Positions 1-8,302 of a DNA stretch of 64,000 bases are shown piece after piece (within the stretch, counting starts at the first letter, position 1; each line of letters starts with the position of its first letter). The translations under genes were made by a program, and so were the position numbers. This DNA comes from Oceanobacillus sp. Castelsardo (lineage in GTDB: Bacteria > Bacillota > Bacilli > Bacillales > Amphibacillaceae), in assembly GCF_001659985.1 (NCBI RefSeq), contig NZ_LYCS01000009.1, positions 62,001-126,000 of the forward strand, read 5' to 3'. The notes under the pieces were generated by a model. It was not told where the DNA came from. It did no database searches and was given only the letters and a program-made list of their open reading frames with translations.

Positions 1-361
1 CTTCACCATATCTATATATTGAAAAAATGAAATGCTTTCGTTATAAACTGCTGATTAAACCACTCTGTTAATTCCATTGTATGATAGTGTACGGAATAAT
101 GGAAATTAATATGCCTATATATTTTTCATAAATTTTAAGATTAATTAATTAGTTCCTATACGTGCATGTTTAACAACCTATATAAGTCCCAATTTACAAA
201 TTTCCATACAATTAAACTAGAATGGTTAATATACTATTCTAATGGATTTAGGTACTTTTGTCACGGTATAGTTCTTAAAATCTTTCTACAGAATAAAAAC
301 GCAGAACTGTATATCATTCTGCGTTTTTATCATCTATTTATATGCGATTATTCTTGAATTA
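1..361. other. AT-rich gap at the window edge
   Basis: No convincing gene is seen. A 63-codon reading frame on the plus strand (166-357) has no ribosome binding site and runs through the spx terminator, so I do not accept it. The only clear element is the terminator hairpin at 295-328. Confidence 0.6.
295..328 (-). terminator. Terminator after spx
   Basis: Perfect 12-bp inverted repeat (AAAAACGCAGAA / TTCTGCGTTTTT) with a 10-nt loop, about 35 bases past the spx stop. The arms carry T runs on both strands, so it could work in both directions. Confidence 0.85.
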
Positions 362-757
362 TTAATTAACCATTCTTTGAGCTTCACGTAGTTGGAATGT
401 ACGTACAGTTCTTGGTAAAAATCTACGAATTTCATCTTCATTATACCCTACCTGAAGACGCTTTTCGTCTAGAATAATAGGTCTTCTTAAAAGACCAGGA
501 TTTTTCTGAATTAATTGGAATAATTCTTTCATTGGTAGTTGTTCAATGTTAACATCCAATTTTTGAAAAACTTTAGAACGTGTTGAAATAATCTCATCAG
601 TTCCATCTTCAGTCATGCGTAATATTTCTTTAATTTCATCTAATGATAAAGGTTCCGAGAATATATTACGCTCTTTATATGGTATGTTTTGTTTTTCCAA
701 CCATGCTTTTGCTTTTCTGCAAGATGTGCAACTTGGTGAGGTATAAAGCGTTACCAT
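362..757 (-). CDS. spx: Spx, global thiol-stress transcription regulator
   Basis: 131 aa, the normal length for Spx of the ArsC-like family. Spx binds the RNA polymerase alpha C-terminal domain and redirects transcription under disulfide stress; it is normally kept low by ClpXP. The CXXC redox switch is visible as Cys10-Thr-Ser-Cys13 in the first strand, followed by the thioredoxin-like core and the conserved RRPI segment near residue 91. The start ATG is preceded by GAGGAG at good spacing. As in B. subtilis it follows yjbC on the same strand, but it is separated from it by about 300 bases that probably hold its own promoter. Identification is firm from sequence and from the yjbC neighbour. 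Confidence 0.96.
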   Translation of the reverse strand: MVTLYTSPSCTSCRKAKAWLEKQNIPYKERNIFSEPLSLDEIKEILRMTEDGTDEIISTRSKVFQKLDVNIEQLPMKELFQLIQKNPGLLRRPIILDEKRLQVGYNEDEIRRFLPRTVRTFQLREAQRMVN

Positions 758-1061
758 GTAACTTCACTCCTCATTTCTAAGTATATATTTCTAAATAACC
801 TATGAAAACTTATTTCATTATTAAATTAAAATAAGTTTAAATAACTCCACTACTTAGTATACTACAAATGTCAAGTAAAAGGTAGAGGTTATTTTAGAAA
901 TAATAGGTATTATTCACTGTTATTAACAAACTCGATTCCAACTACTACATAAGATACCCTAAACCTTTTTCAATTAAACCAAGGAATTGAAATAAATTCC
1001 ATATATTTCACAAAGAAGGAGCATTTTCCGGTAAGATTCGGAAAAATACTCCTTGTTTATC
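758..1061. other. spx upstream region with a leader palindrome
   Basis: Non-coding gap between yjbC and spx. It holds a 10-bp perfect inverted repeat, AAACTTATTT (806-815) and AAATAAGTTT (829-838), in what should be the spx 5' leader. It also holds a short palindrome TAGTATACTA (about 857-866) beside TTGACA on the minus strand (869-874). In B. subtilis spx is controlled by PerR and YodB; I cannot assign either here. Confidence 0.4.
1016..1054 (-). terminator. Terminator-like hairpin after yjbC
   Basis: Inverted repeat AAGGAGCATTTTCCG / CGGAAAAATACTCCTT with an 8-nt loop and one bulge, directly after the yjbC stop. The downstream T tract on the minus strand is short and interrupted, so termination may be partial, allowing read-through to spx. 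Confidence 0.6.
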
Positions 1062-1649
1062 TTAAGAATTCGACTCTAAATCATCAAGAATATTGTCAGC
1101 TTCTCTTGCTTCATCATATATCAATACTTCATCAGCCGGTTGATAAGCTTTACCATATACTTCTTCGTCCTTATACGTATGAATATCCTCATACATTCTT
1201 TTCATTTGTTTATATATCATTTCTTCAGATTCATTGTTTGGTGACCAATATAAAATTTCCATTGGTGTTTCTTCATTCGTTGCTAACGATTTCCGGTTAT
1301 ATCCAATTGACTGTGCATGAGTGAAGCCTTCTCGATTATAAAAATGCAGCCTTTTTTCTGTATCACTATCTTCATAATCAACTGGTTCTACTTCCAAAAT
1401 GATTGGTTTATTTTTATCCTTTAATTTCTCAATTAGTTGATGACCAATTCCTTGTCCTCTAGTTTTACTGGATACCCAAATATAATCAATGAAGATAAAC
1501 GTTTCAAATTCCGCATACATAAGAACATGTTTATCACTTTCATCTTTATGGTAAACATCGCCTTTTTCTTTTAATAACAATTCCATATGTTTCTTTGATT
1601 TCATTTCTTCAATGGGGAAATATTCCTTTAACTTTTCATACCAATTCAT
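1062..1649 (-). CDS. yjbC: YjbC-like GNAT acetyltransferase
   Basis: 195 aa. An N-terminal GNAT acyltransferase fold is shown by the acetyl-CoA loop RGQGIGHQLI near residues 64-73 and the following beta strand IILEVEP; the last 60 residues are acidic and probably not part of the fold. In B. subtilis yjbC sits directly upstream of spx and is co-transcribed with it; the same order and strand are kept here. The substrate is unknown. The ATG is preceded by a GGAG-type ribosome site. The paralogue call rests on context as much as on sequence. Confidence 0.85.
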   Translation of the reverse strand: MNWYEKLKEYFPIEEMKSKKHMELLLKEKGDVYHKDESDKHVLMYAEFETFIFIDYIWVSSKTRGQGIGHQLIEKLKDKNKPIILEVEPVDYEDSDTEKRLHFYNREGFTHAQSIGYNRKSLATNEETPMEILYWSPNNESEEMIYKQMKRMYEDIHTYKDEEVYGKAYQPADEVLIYDEAREADNILDDLESNS

Positions 1650-1784
1650 TGATCTACTCCTTTTGTTTTGAACCTTTTTAAAAGCTACCTTATTAGTATA
1701 ACCGTTGAAGTTAAAATTGAAAAAGTCGGTAAATTACGGAATACATACTTCTACTGCGTTTTTCAGATATCTATCGATAATAGC

Positions 1785-1818
1785 AAAGCAGATCTCCCAT
1801 TATCGGGAAATCTGCTTT
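1785..1818 (-). terminator. Terminator after the DUF4015 gene
   Basis: Inverted repeat AAAGCAGATCTCCC / GGGAAATCTGCTTT with one mismatch and a short loop, just past the stop of the gene at 1833. Confidence 0.75.
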
Positions 1819-1832
1819 ATATATTTAAAAAT

Positions 1833-3044
1833 TCATTCTTCTTGGTTGCCAATTAAATAATTAACATTCTTCGTATACTGATTCCCGGCATTCCATAGTA
1901 GGAATTCATTAATTCCATTTTTATAAAGTGCGCGAATTTGCGCTTCCACTTCTTCCACACCATATGCTTTAGTCTTCCCATCGGTATATAACCATGGCGC
2001 TTCAAAGTCTTGGATCCACGGTCTTGAAATCGGAGCTTTGTCCAATTTACTAAGGACATCATTTTCCACTTTCGCATACTCATCCACTAAGCGAAATGGA
2101 TCTTTATCAGGGAAAGGTATTCCAAAGTAATTGTTTGACCAATGACTTGGGTAAATCATCGATGAAATAACATCTACATTTTCTGATATTCGTGAAAAAT
2201 TTTGCCCGATTCCTGGCGCCTCCTCAATGGTTGCTGCATAACCAAATATATCAACAGATACATCTACATCATACTCTTTTAATTGTTCTTTCGCATAAGC
2301 TACAAAATCCGATACTGCTTCAACCCGCTTTTTCACGTTATTCATATTTAAATTTTCATATTCTCCTGTTGAATATTCCAATATTTTATCCTTTTTCTCA
2401 AAGCCTTCCGGAAATCGTACATAGTCAAATTGAATTTCTCGAAATCCCATGTCTGCAGCCATCTTGGCAATACCAATATTGTAATCCCACACTTCCTTTT
2501 CAAAGGGATTTACAAATGCTTCTCCTTTATTATTTGTCCATACTTTCCCATTTTCAGTAAAGGAGAGATCTGGTCTTTGATTCGCTAACATGGAATCTTT
2601 AAATACAACTACCCTCGCAATGGGATAGATATTTTTCTGTTCTAATGTTTCCATCAACGCTTTTGGGTTCGGTATATTATTAGTAGCGATGGAATGATAT
2701 GGTGAAACATTGTCTACCTTATACGATAAATTTCCGTAATCATCTTTTACATCGATTACCATCGTATTTAAATCGGTTGTTTCTATCAGATTAATTAAGG
2801 AGCTAAAATGTTTGGAACCTGCTGTTTTACTGGAGACATAAATCCCTCTTACTGCATCAGGGTACGTAAAATTGTATTCAGATGTTGGTTGAAATCGTTC
2901 AAGAGAAATATCTTCTTCAAATAATGGGAGATTTAATTCTCTAACCTCATGAAAATTAACTTCTTCACCGCTAATTGCGTTTGGAAAGATTAGACTTGTT
3001 ATGATAGTGAATAAACAAATGTTTAATAAAAATTTCTTCATCAT
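1833..3044 (-). CDS. Secreted putative glycoside hydrolase (DUF4015/COG1306)
   Basis: 403 aa from the ATG at 3044; an in-frame TTG three codons upstream abuts the GGAGA ribosome site and is unlikely. The first 25 residues form a signal peptide (basic MMKK, then a hydrophobic stretch ending near ISGEE). The body matches the DUF4015 family of TIM-barrel proteins predicted to be glycosidases: it opens with RGIYVSSKTAGS and contains the strand motifs MVIDVKDDYGNL and IQFDYVRFPE, and SVDIFGYA. The substrate is not known; an extracellular or wall-associated role is inferred. It stands alone between terminators. Confidence 0.8.
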   Translation of the reverse strand: MMKKFLLNICLFTIITSLIFPNAISGEEVNFHEVRELNLPLFEEDISLERFQPTSEYNFTYPDAVRGIYVSSKTAGSKHFSSLINLIETTDLNTMVIDVKDDYGNLSYKVDNVSPYHSIATNNIPNPKALMETLEQKNIYPIARVVVFKDSMLANQRPDLSFTENGKVWTNNKGEAFVNPFEKEVWDYNIGIAKMAADMGFREIQFDYVRFPEGFEKKDKILEYSTGEYENLNMNNVKKRVEAVSDFVAYAKEQLKEYDVDVSVDIFGYAATIEEAPGIGQNFSRISENVDVISSMIYPSHWSNNYFGIPFPDKDPFRLVDEYAKVENDVLSKLDKAPISRPWIQDFEAPWLYTDGKTKAYGVEEVEAQIRALYKNGINEFLLWNAGNQYTKNVNYLIGNQEE

Positions 3045-3243
3045 CTGTACCAATCTCCTTTGAATAAAAATAATCGATTGGAAGATGCTAATGGTGGTTA
3101 TTGGTGAAATTTTAATTAACCTTATTATATGAAGGTTGAGACAGAATATAGTTTGTAATTAAAGGTTAAAGAGAACGAAAATCACTTCTCTACCATTAAA
3201 ATCCATAAAATTTTTATGTATGAAAAGCAGAACGAACCTAAAT

Positions 3244-3270
3244 AAACCTCCCAATATAATTGGAAGGTTT
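3244..3270 (-). terminator. Terminator after the Uma2 gene
   Basis: Inverted repeat AAACCTCCCAAT / ATTGGAAGGTTT with a 3-nt loop and one mismatch, 18 bases past the stop of the gene at 3288. Confidence 0.75.
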
Positions 3271-3287
3271 TGTCTACTTTTTCACGA

Positions 3288-3854
3288 TTAATTCTCAAAA
3301 ATATATTTTAAATCTACATGAAAATCATTGAATACTTTTGATGTTATTTCTCCAGTTTCTTTTTTAATATCATGTTGTTCATACAATTTTTCATCATTTA
3401 ATGTATACACCGTTACAGTATTCAGCATCGGATTAACAATCCAATATTCTCTTACCCCGTAATCCATATAAAGATTTAACTTTGTTACTAAATCGTGTGA
3501 TTGATTTGATGGGCTTAAGATTTCAACAATAAGATCCGGAACCCCAACATATCTTGCATCAGTAAAACCCGTTTTATCACAAATAATACTGATGTCGGGT
3601 ACGATGATTTTGGTACCTTCTATGTTGTCATTCTTCAATTCGATATCATAAGGAGCAGAGAACACCTCACAAATCTTTCCATCCAAATGATTTCCAAATT
3701 TTAGTTGTAGTTTACTCGATATGCGCTGATGCTTTGTCGAAGGTGAGGGAGACATGTAAACAAACCCATCAATATATTCTAATATTTCTTCTGATTCTTC
3801 ACGAACTTGAAGGTACTCTTCAAGTGACATAGAATCATTACGGTACAAATACAC
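3288..3854 (-). CDS. Uma2-family putative endonuclease
   Basis: 188 aa from a GTG at 3854; the upstream ATG at 3869 overlaps the GGAGGG ribosome site, which is well placed for the GTG. Uma2 proteins (PF05685) have a PD-(D/E)XK nuclease-like fold. The family hallmarks are visible: IEYIDG-like start of the core (YIDGFVYMSPSPS), VPDISIIC, VPDLIVEILSPS and the KLNLYMDYGVREYWIVNP block. The true substrate of Uma2 proteins in Firmicutes is not established. It lies 37 bases downstream of the cobalamin adenosyltransferase on the same strand and probably shares its transcript; there is no obvious functional link. Confidence 0.85.
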   Translation of the reverse strand: MYLYRNDSMSLEEYLQVREESEEILEYIDGFVYMSPSPSTKHQRISSKLQLKFGNHLDGKICEVFSAPYDIELKNDNIEGTKIIVPDISIICDKTGFTDARYVGVPDLIVEILSPSNQSHDLVTKLNLYMDYGVREYWIVNPMLNTVTVYTLNDEKLYEQHDIKKETGEITSKVFNDFHVDLKYIFEN

Positions 3855-3891
3855 GTGAATTCCCTCCATTTTTCTTAAGCTATCCTATTAC

Positions 3892-4482
3892 TTACTCATT
3901 AGTTTTTTTCTTATTCGACCCCCGAAACACTCTAGCACTCCTAGCATATTCAACATCCGGAACATGTAATCTAGCATTTATCACTCGCGCAGCAGCGAAT
4001 AAATAATCAGAAAGTCGGTTAACATATTTTAAAGCAATTGGAGAAACTTCCTCTTCTTTCATAAGGGTAACAATCATTCTTTCTCCTCTTCTTGCGACGG
4101 TTCTTGCAATATGAATCGTTGCAGATGCATCCGATCCACCAGGAAGAATAAACTTTTCCAGTTCTGGTGCTTCATCAATAAGCTCATCAATCTTATTTTC
4201 CATATACGTAATCGGTTCTTCTGATAATGTATGTTTTTTATTTTTTGACACGTTGGATAGCTCCGTACCGCAATCAAATAATTCATGTTGTACTTTTTCA
4301 AGATCATCAATCATATCATGGAAAAGTTCTTTATCACGTTGGAGCTCAGAAATTGCTTTACCTATAAAGGAATTCAATTCATCTAATGTTCCATAAGCCT
4401 CCACTCGAACATTGTCCTTATCCACTCTACCGCCAATTAAACTTGTTTGGCCTTTATCCCCAGATTTTGTATATAATCTCAT
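3892..4482 (-). CDS. Cob(I)yrinic acid a,c-diamide adenosyltransferase, PduO type
   Basis: 196 aa. Transfers adenosyl from ATP to cob(I)alamin to make coenzyme B12. The PduO N-terminal signature is at the start (RLYTKSGDKGQTSLIGG), followed by VRVEAYGTLDELNSFIG, and the ATP/cobalamin-binding RTVARRGER and LNRLSDYLF-like (VNRLSDYLFAAAR) motifs lie in the last third. The length is normal for single-domain PduO/YvqK proteins. No B12-dependent enzyme or cobalamin riboswitch is seen nearby; the 100 bases upstream are AT rich. The start ATG has a good GGAG site. Confidence 0.93.
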   Translation of the reverse strand: MRLYTKSGDKGQTSLIGGRVDKDNVRVEAYGTLDELNSFIGKAISELQRDKELFHDMIDDLEKVQHELFDCGTELSNVSKNKKHTLSEEPITYMENKIDELIDEAPELEKFILPGGSDASATIHIARTVARRGERMIVTLMKEEEVSPIALKYVNRLSDYLFAAARVINARLHVPDVEYARSARVFRGSNKKKTNE

Positions 4483-4585
4483 ATCTTTTCCCCTCTCCTT
4501 TTCATTGCTAATTATTATAATTATAGCAAAAGCAATACAGACAATCGAATAATCTACAGGACCGTTAGATACAAAAAGTTTAGAT

Positions 4586-5449
4586 TCACTCCTTAAGATA
4601 TGGATTTACTTTAGCAATAAGAGCTTGTAGTTCTTTGGATTGGTTATAATACATTTGCTTTGCTACTTGGTCATTGGTTTGAAGGGCAAAACTTTCTAAA
4701 TCTGCTTGCGTTTTCCTTAGTTGTGCAGCAAGTAGAGGCTTTTGCTTTATTTGCTGTGTCTTTTCTTTATCATCAAATAAATCAATATAGACATTCCCTT
4801 TTGAGTCAATTTGTGCTAAATAGACATCTTTAAATTCTTTAGCCCCTTGCATCATAACCTCACCTAGCAGCCATTCTTCGGAATATCCAAGATATTGCAG
4901 ACGCTTCGTTAATACATATCCATCAATTATTATGAGTGACGGAGTATGTTCTGACTCTACGGGCATTCCGATATCCTTAGGAGTTAATGGGTTATACTCA
5001 GTTTTCTTCATTACACTGATTTTTCCATTCGTCTCCAATACCGCCGTTTCCACATCTGCCAATTTAAAAACATTTTTCTCCCTTAACCCCATCATTAATT
5101 CATCAAATGTTAATCTCACTTTAAATAAATTTTTTTCTAAGATGCTTCCATTTCTTATTAGAATCTTAGGACCCCCTTCCACTATATTTCTAAATTTTAA
5201 AGACTTCAAAGACCCATATGCCATTAATAAAGTAAATACTGTAAATATTAATAATCCAATAATTGGATTAAATAATGACATATCTGTACTAATCGCTAAA
5301 TCAGCGGCAATATTACCAAATGTAATACCTGTAATATAATCAAAAAATGTTAGTTGAGCAATTTGTTTTTTTCCAAGAATTCTTGCTAATAATAGAAGAA
5401 TAAAGAATGCAAATATCGATCGAATCATTACTAAAACATATTCAGGCAT
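4586..5449 (-). CDS. DUF421 (YetF/YcaP-type) membrane protein
   Basis: 287 aa from the ATG at 5449, which follows GGAGGG at proper spacing (an upstream in-frame TTG is inside that site). Three N-terminal membrane helices (about residues 5-95) carry the family motif GKKQIAQLTFFDYITGITFGN; the cytoplasmic DUF421 domain follows with GGPKILIRNG and LTFDELMMGLRE. A C-terminal tail of about 90 polar residues is predicted helical. YetF-type proteins are present in spore and vegetative membranes, but their biochemical role is poorly defined. Divergent from a DUF4363-type lipoprotein gene, a common pairing in Bacilli. Confidence 0.85.
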   Translation of the reverse strand: MPEYVLVMIRSIFAFFILLLLARILGKKQIAQLTFFDYITGITFGNIAADLAISTDMSLFNPIIGLLIFTVFTLLMAYGSLKSLKFRNIVEGGPKILIRNGSILEKNLFKVRLTFDELMMGLREKNVFKLADVETAVLETNGKISVMKKTEYNPLTPKDIGMPVESEHTPSLIIIDGYVLTKRLQYLGYSEEWLLGEVMMQGAKEFKDVYLAQIDSKGNVYIDLFDDKEKTQQIKQKPLLAAQLRKTQADLESFALQTNDQVAKQMYYNQSKELQALIAKVNPYLKE

Positions 5450-5528
5450 GGTTAGATTACCCTCCAATTCATATCTTTTCTTATTATGGTTAAGTTAATG
5501 GAAAAGATACTCTTTAGGAGGTCAGCCC

Positions 5529-5876
5529 ATGAGAGTGGTGAAATTATTTACTATTTTTACATGTGTAGCAATATTATTCGGATGTTCAAGTGGAACGATT
5601 GAAGATAAGCCTATTTATCAGGGGGCGAAAGATATTAAAACATTTGTAAAGGAGGATAATTGGGGAAAAGCAAAACAAAAGGCGAAGTCAATAAAGAAAT
5701 TATATAAAGATAATAAGTGGAAATACCAATTAATCAGTGATAAAACAACCTACGACAATTTAGAGCAACAAATTGAACTGTTGACCGTTTCCTTGGAAGA
5801 AAATGATAAAACTGAAGCTAAACTACATTTAGCATTGATAGAACATTATATGAAGTCCCTTTACTATAAGGAATAA
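5529..5876 (+). CDS. Small lipoprotein, DUF4363-like
   Basis: 115 aa. The N-terminus is a lipoprotein signal with lipobox ILFGC (Cys at residue 19), so the protein should be anchored to the outer face of the membrane. The mature part is helical and charged, with the spacing pattern of DUF4363 proteins (WGKAKQKAKSIKKLY, then LEQQIELLTVSLEEND). DUF4363 genes are often next to DUF421 genes, as here (divergent, 79 bases apart). The start ATG follows AGGAGG by 8 bases. Function unknown; the family call is from pattern and neighbour and is moderate. Confidence 0.7.
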   Translation: MRVVKLFTIFTCVAILFGCSSGTIEDKPIYQGAKDIKTFVKEDNWGKAKQKAKSIKKLYKDNKWKYQLISDKTTYDNLEQQIELLTVSLEENDKTEAKLHLALIEHYMKSLYYKE

Positions 5877-5910
5877 AATAGAAAAAAAAAGGATTCTAAG
5901 CAAAATCTAT

Positions 5911-5940
5911 AAGGGTAGCCAGTATTACTGGCTACCCTTT
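5911..5940 (+). terminator. Terminator after the DUF4363-like gene
   Basis: 13-bp perfect stem AAGGGTAGCCAGT / ACTGGCTACCCTT with a 3-nt loop, followed by a short T run. Confidence 0.85.
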
Positions 5941-6047
5941 ACCGTTAATTTAAAAAGGAAAAAAGTCTTGGATATAGACAAGTTGATTCCACACTGAATA
6001 GTTGAATTGTGATTATCGACTATCTCATTTTGAAAATTATTTTATTC

Positions 6048-6155
6048 TTAATAACCTCCTCCAACATAAGCTGAACCAACAATAATTAAAAGAATGAACA
6101 ACACAACAATGAAGGCGAAACCTCCACCATATCCTGCACCACCAACTTCACTCAT
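6048..6155 (-). CDS. YjcZ-family sporulation mini-protein
   Basis: 35 aa, reading [12 protein letters not shown], then the hydrophobic stretch [19 protein letters not shown] and a terminal GGGY. The strong ribosome site TAAGGAGGTG lies upstream. YjcZ-type proteins are tiny Gly-rich, single-helix proteins of Bacilli, often forespore or coat associated. A close paralogue lies at 14365 on the other strand, sharing [15 protein letters not shown]. Function is not known beyond the sporulation association of the family. Confidence 0.85.
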   Translation of the reverse strand: MSEVGGAGYGGGFAFIVVLFILLIIVGSAYVGGGY

Positions 6156-6365
6156 GTACTACTGCACCTCCTTATGCATTATATAGTTACTATATGCTAT
6201 CAACCTAATAGCGATATGGATAAATACCTAGACTTTATCATTTAGAGGGATAAAACCTGATTACAACTTAATATTTAGCCTTAGAAAATTTATCAAGGTC
6301 TTTTTTGTTCTTTTTTGTAGGATGATATGCTCCACGTTGGATAAAATAATTCTGGGTGAAGAAAA

Positions 6366-7007
6366 ATGACCATTCTTTTGGAAAAGTTACCAGAATTACC
6401 ATATACACTAAAGGCCATCATAATTTTGATTTTTGGGGTAATTATTTTTAGAGTAGCAGGGTAACGGGCCATTTCTCAATTAACTGTACCAGAGGCTGTG
6501 CTAATGATTGCAGTGGGTACCATTTTGATCCAGCCTTTAGGCAATAAAAATGAATGGATGGCAATGTACGGTGGTTTACTGTTAGTTGTAGGAATGATAT
6601 TGATCGCTTTTTTGCAAATTGCTTTTCCAAGATTAAGAAGGTACATTTTTGGAGTTCCAACTGTATTGATTATGAATGGTGAAATCAACGTGGAAAATCT
6701 AAAGAAAGCAAGGATGACAATGGATGAATTAGAAATGCGATTACGGCTAGTCCAAGTGGGAAATATAAATGATGTAAAAGTGGCAGTTTTAGAGGCTAGT
6801 GGGAATCTCACTGTTTTATTAAATGAAGACCAAAAAGCAGCAACAAAGAAGGATATTCAAAAATTGCGTGAGGAAATCAACCAGTTAATCCATGTCGTTA
6901 GTAAAAGAAAAGTTATCTCATTAAAGAAAATCAAAATTAATAGAATCAAAAATGTTCATCAAAAAATTGACCCACTCTTTAAAGAGGCAATCACAGAGGA
7001 TAAGTAA
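6366..7007 (+). pseudogene. DUF421 membrane protein interrupted by an in-frame TAA
   Basis: An ATG at 6366 begins a frame that reads MTILLEKLPELPYTLKAI, a membrane helix, then FRVAG and a TAA stop at 6462-6464. It continues in the same frame with RAISQLTVPEAVLMIAVG and a normal DUF421 domain (VPTVLIMNGEI, MTMDELEMRLR) to 7007. Family members have GKR at this point, so a single AAA to TAA change would explain the stop. Translation could restart at ATG 6498, but that product would lack the first membrane helix and the conserved loop. The ribosome site of the upstream ATG is weak. A sequencing error cannot be excluded. Confidence 0.75.
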
Positions 7008-7026
7008 AATAAAAATTTATGAGGAA

Positions 7027-7053
7027 AAAGAGCGGGAAATCTCCTCCGCTCTT
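7027..7053. terminator. Bidirectional terminator
   Basis: Stem AAGAGCGG / CCGCTCTT with a 10-nt loop and flanking A and T runs. It lies between the converging DUF421 pseudogene and the amidohydrolase gene and can serve both. Confidence 0.75.
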
Positions 7054-7078
7054 TCTAATATAACGTTTTATCAAAAAG

Positions 7079-8266
7079 TTATTCCATATCTAAATAACGA
7101 CAAGCAACATATCCCACTGACTTAGCTGCAACAAGAATCGCATCCTCATCAATATCGAATTTCGGGTGGTGGTTAAAATAAGGTTCTTCCACCCCTTTTG
7201 GAGTACAGCCAATATAGAAATAAGAACCAGGTATTTTTTCTAGATAGTAGGCAAAATCATCAGATGGTGCCATTTTTGGAAATTCCTTTACTTCTTTAAT
7301 GTCTTTATCCTGGATTCCGTTTAAGGTATCTGCAACTAATGTAGTTAATTCTGGATCGTTATACAATGGTGGATAGTCAGGCGTATACGTAAGTTCGCAT
7401 GTCACACCGAACAGCCCTTCCAATCCTTTCACAATCCTTTTGAATTCCTTATCAATAACTTCCTGTACTTGATCATTGGAATAACGTATATCCCCTTCTA
7501 TTTCAATGCTATCCTTAATTACATTAAAGGTTCCTTTTCCATCGAAAGAACCAATGGTTACAACTCCAGCTTCCATTGGATTTACTCTGCGACTGACAAT
7601 TGTTTGTACCGCTGTTACAAAATAGGCACCTGCAACAATCGAGTCATTTGCTTTATCAGGAGATGATCCATGACCACCAACCCCTTGAATCTTTAATTTG
7701 AAATAGGTTCGACCATTAAAGGAATATCCACTATGATATCCAACCGTTCCTGCTGGTGCTAGTGGTAAAATGTGAATACCAAAGATGGCATCTACATCAT
7801 CAAGTTTTCCTGTATCCATTATACTTTTTGCGCCACCAGGAGGCTGTTCCTCTGCATGTTGGTGAATAATTTTTATCGTCCCTTTGATTTGATCCTTTAA
7901 TTGAATTAGACAATCAGCTAAAATTAACAAATATGCTGTATGGGCATCATGTCCACATGCGTGCATAACACCTTCTTTTTTCGACTTAAATGGAACACCT
8001 GCTTCCTCAGTAATTGGCAGAGCATCAAAATCAGCACGAAGGCCAATTGTTTTGCCCTCTGATGCTCCTTTAATAGTAACAATAATTCCATATCCGTTAC
8101 CTACATTCGTTTCTACTTCAACATCTTTTCCTTTATAAAAATCAGCAATGTATGCTGCTGTTTTTTCCTCTTTAAAAGAAAGTTCAGGATGTTCATGTAA
8201 GTAACGTCGGATTTCAATCATCTCATCTTCCCGTTTTTCCAGCATTTTCATTAATTCTTCTTTCAT
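7079..8266 (-). CDS. M20D-family amidohydrolase
   Basis: 395 aa. Zinc-dependent amidohydrolase of the peptidase M20D group, which removes acyl or amide groups from N-acyl amino acids and related compounds. Landmarks are RRYLHEHPELSF near the N-terminus, LRADFDALPI, the metal-binding MHACGHDAHTA (about residues 100-110), HQHAEEQPPGGA, and GGHGSSPDKANDSI at the dimer-domain start; the C-terminal metal ligand region is SDDFAYYLEKIPG and NHHPKFDIDEDA. The length is typical. It is 36 bases downstream of an MFS exporter gene on the same strand, suggesting an operon. The exact substrate cannot be told from sequence. Confidence 0.92.
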   Translation of the reverse strand: MKEELMKMLEKREDEMIEIRRYLHEHPELSFKEEKTAAYIADFYKGKDVEVETNVGNGYGIIVTIKGASEGKTIGLRADFDALPITEEAGVPFKSKKEGVMHACGHDAHTAYLLILADCLIQLKDQIKGTIKIIHQHAEEQPPGGAKSIMDTGKLDDVDAIFGIHILPLAPAGTVGYHSGYSFNGRTYFKLKIQGVGGHGSSPDKANDSIVAGAYFVTAVQTIVSRRVNPMEAGVVTIGSFDGKGTFNVIKDSIEIEGDIRYSNDQVQEVIDKEFKRIVKGLEGLFGVTCELTYTPDYPPLYNDPELTTLVADTLNGIQDKDIKEVKEFPKMAPSDDFAYYLEKIPGSYFYIGCTPKGVEEPYFNHHPKFDIDEDAILVAAKSVGYVACRYLDME

Positions 8267-8302
8267 CACGTAAGCCTCCTCTGGTTTTTAAAATTACATG
8301 AT

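Noticed and set aside
166-357. 63-codon frame at the left edge
   Set aside because: No ribosome site, AT-rich low-information translation, and it crosses the spx terminator.
4483-4585. Cobalamin riboswitch upstream of the adenosyltransferase
   Set aside because: Only about 100 AT-rich bases; no B12-box-like sequence.
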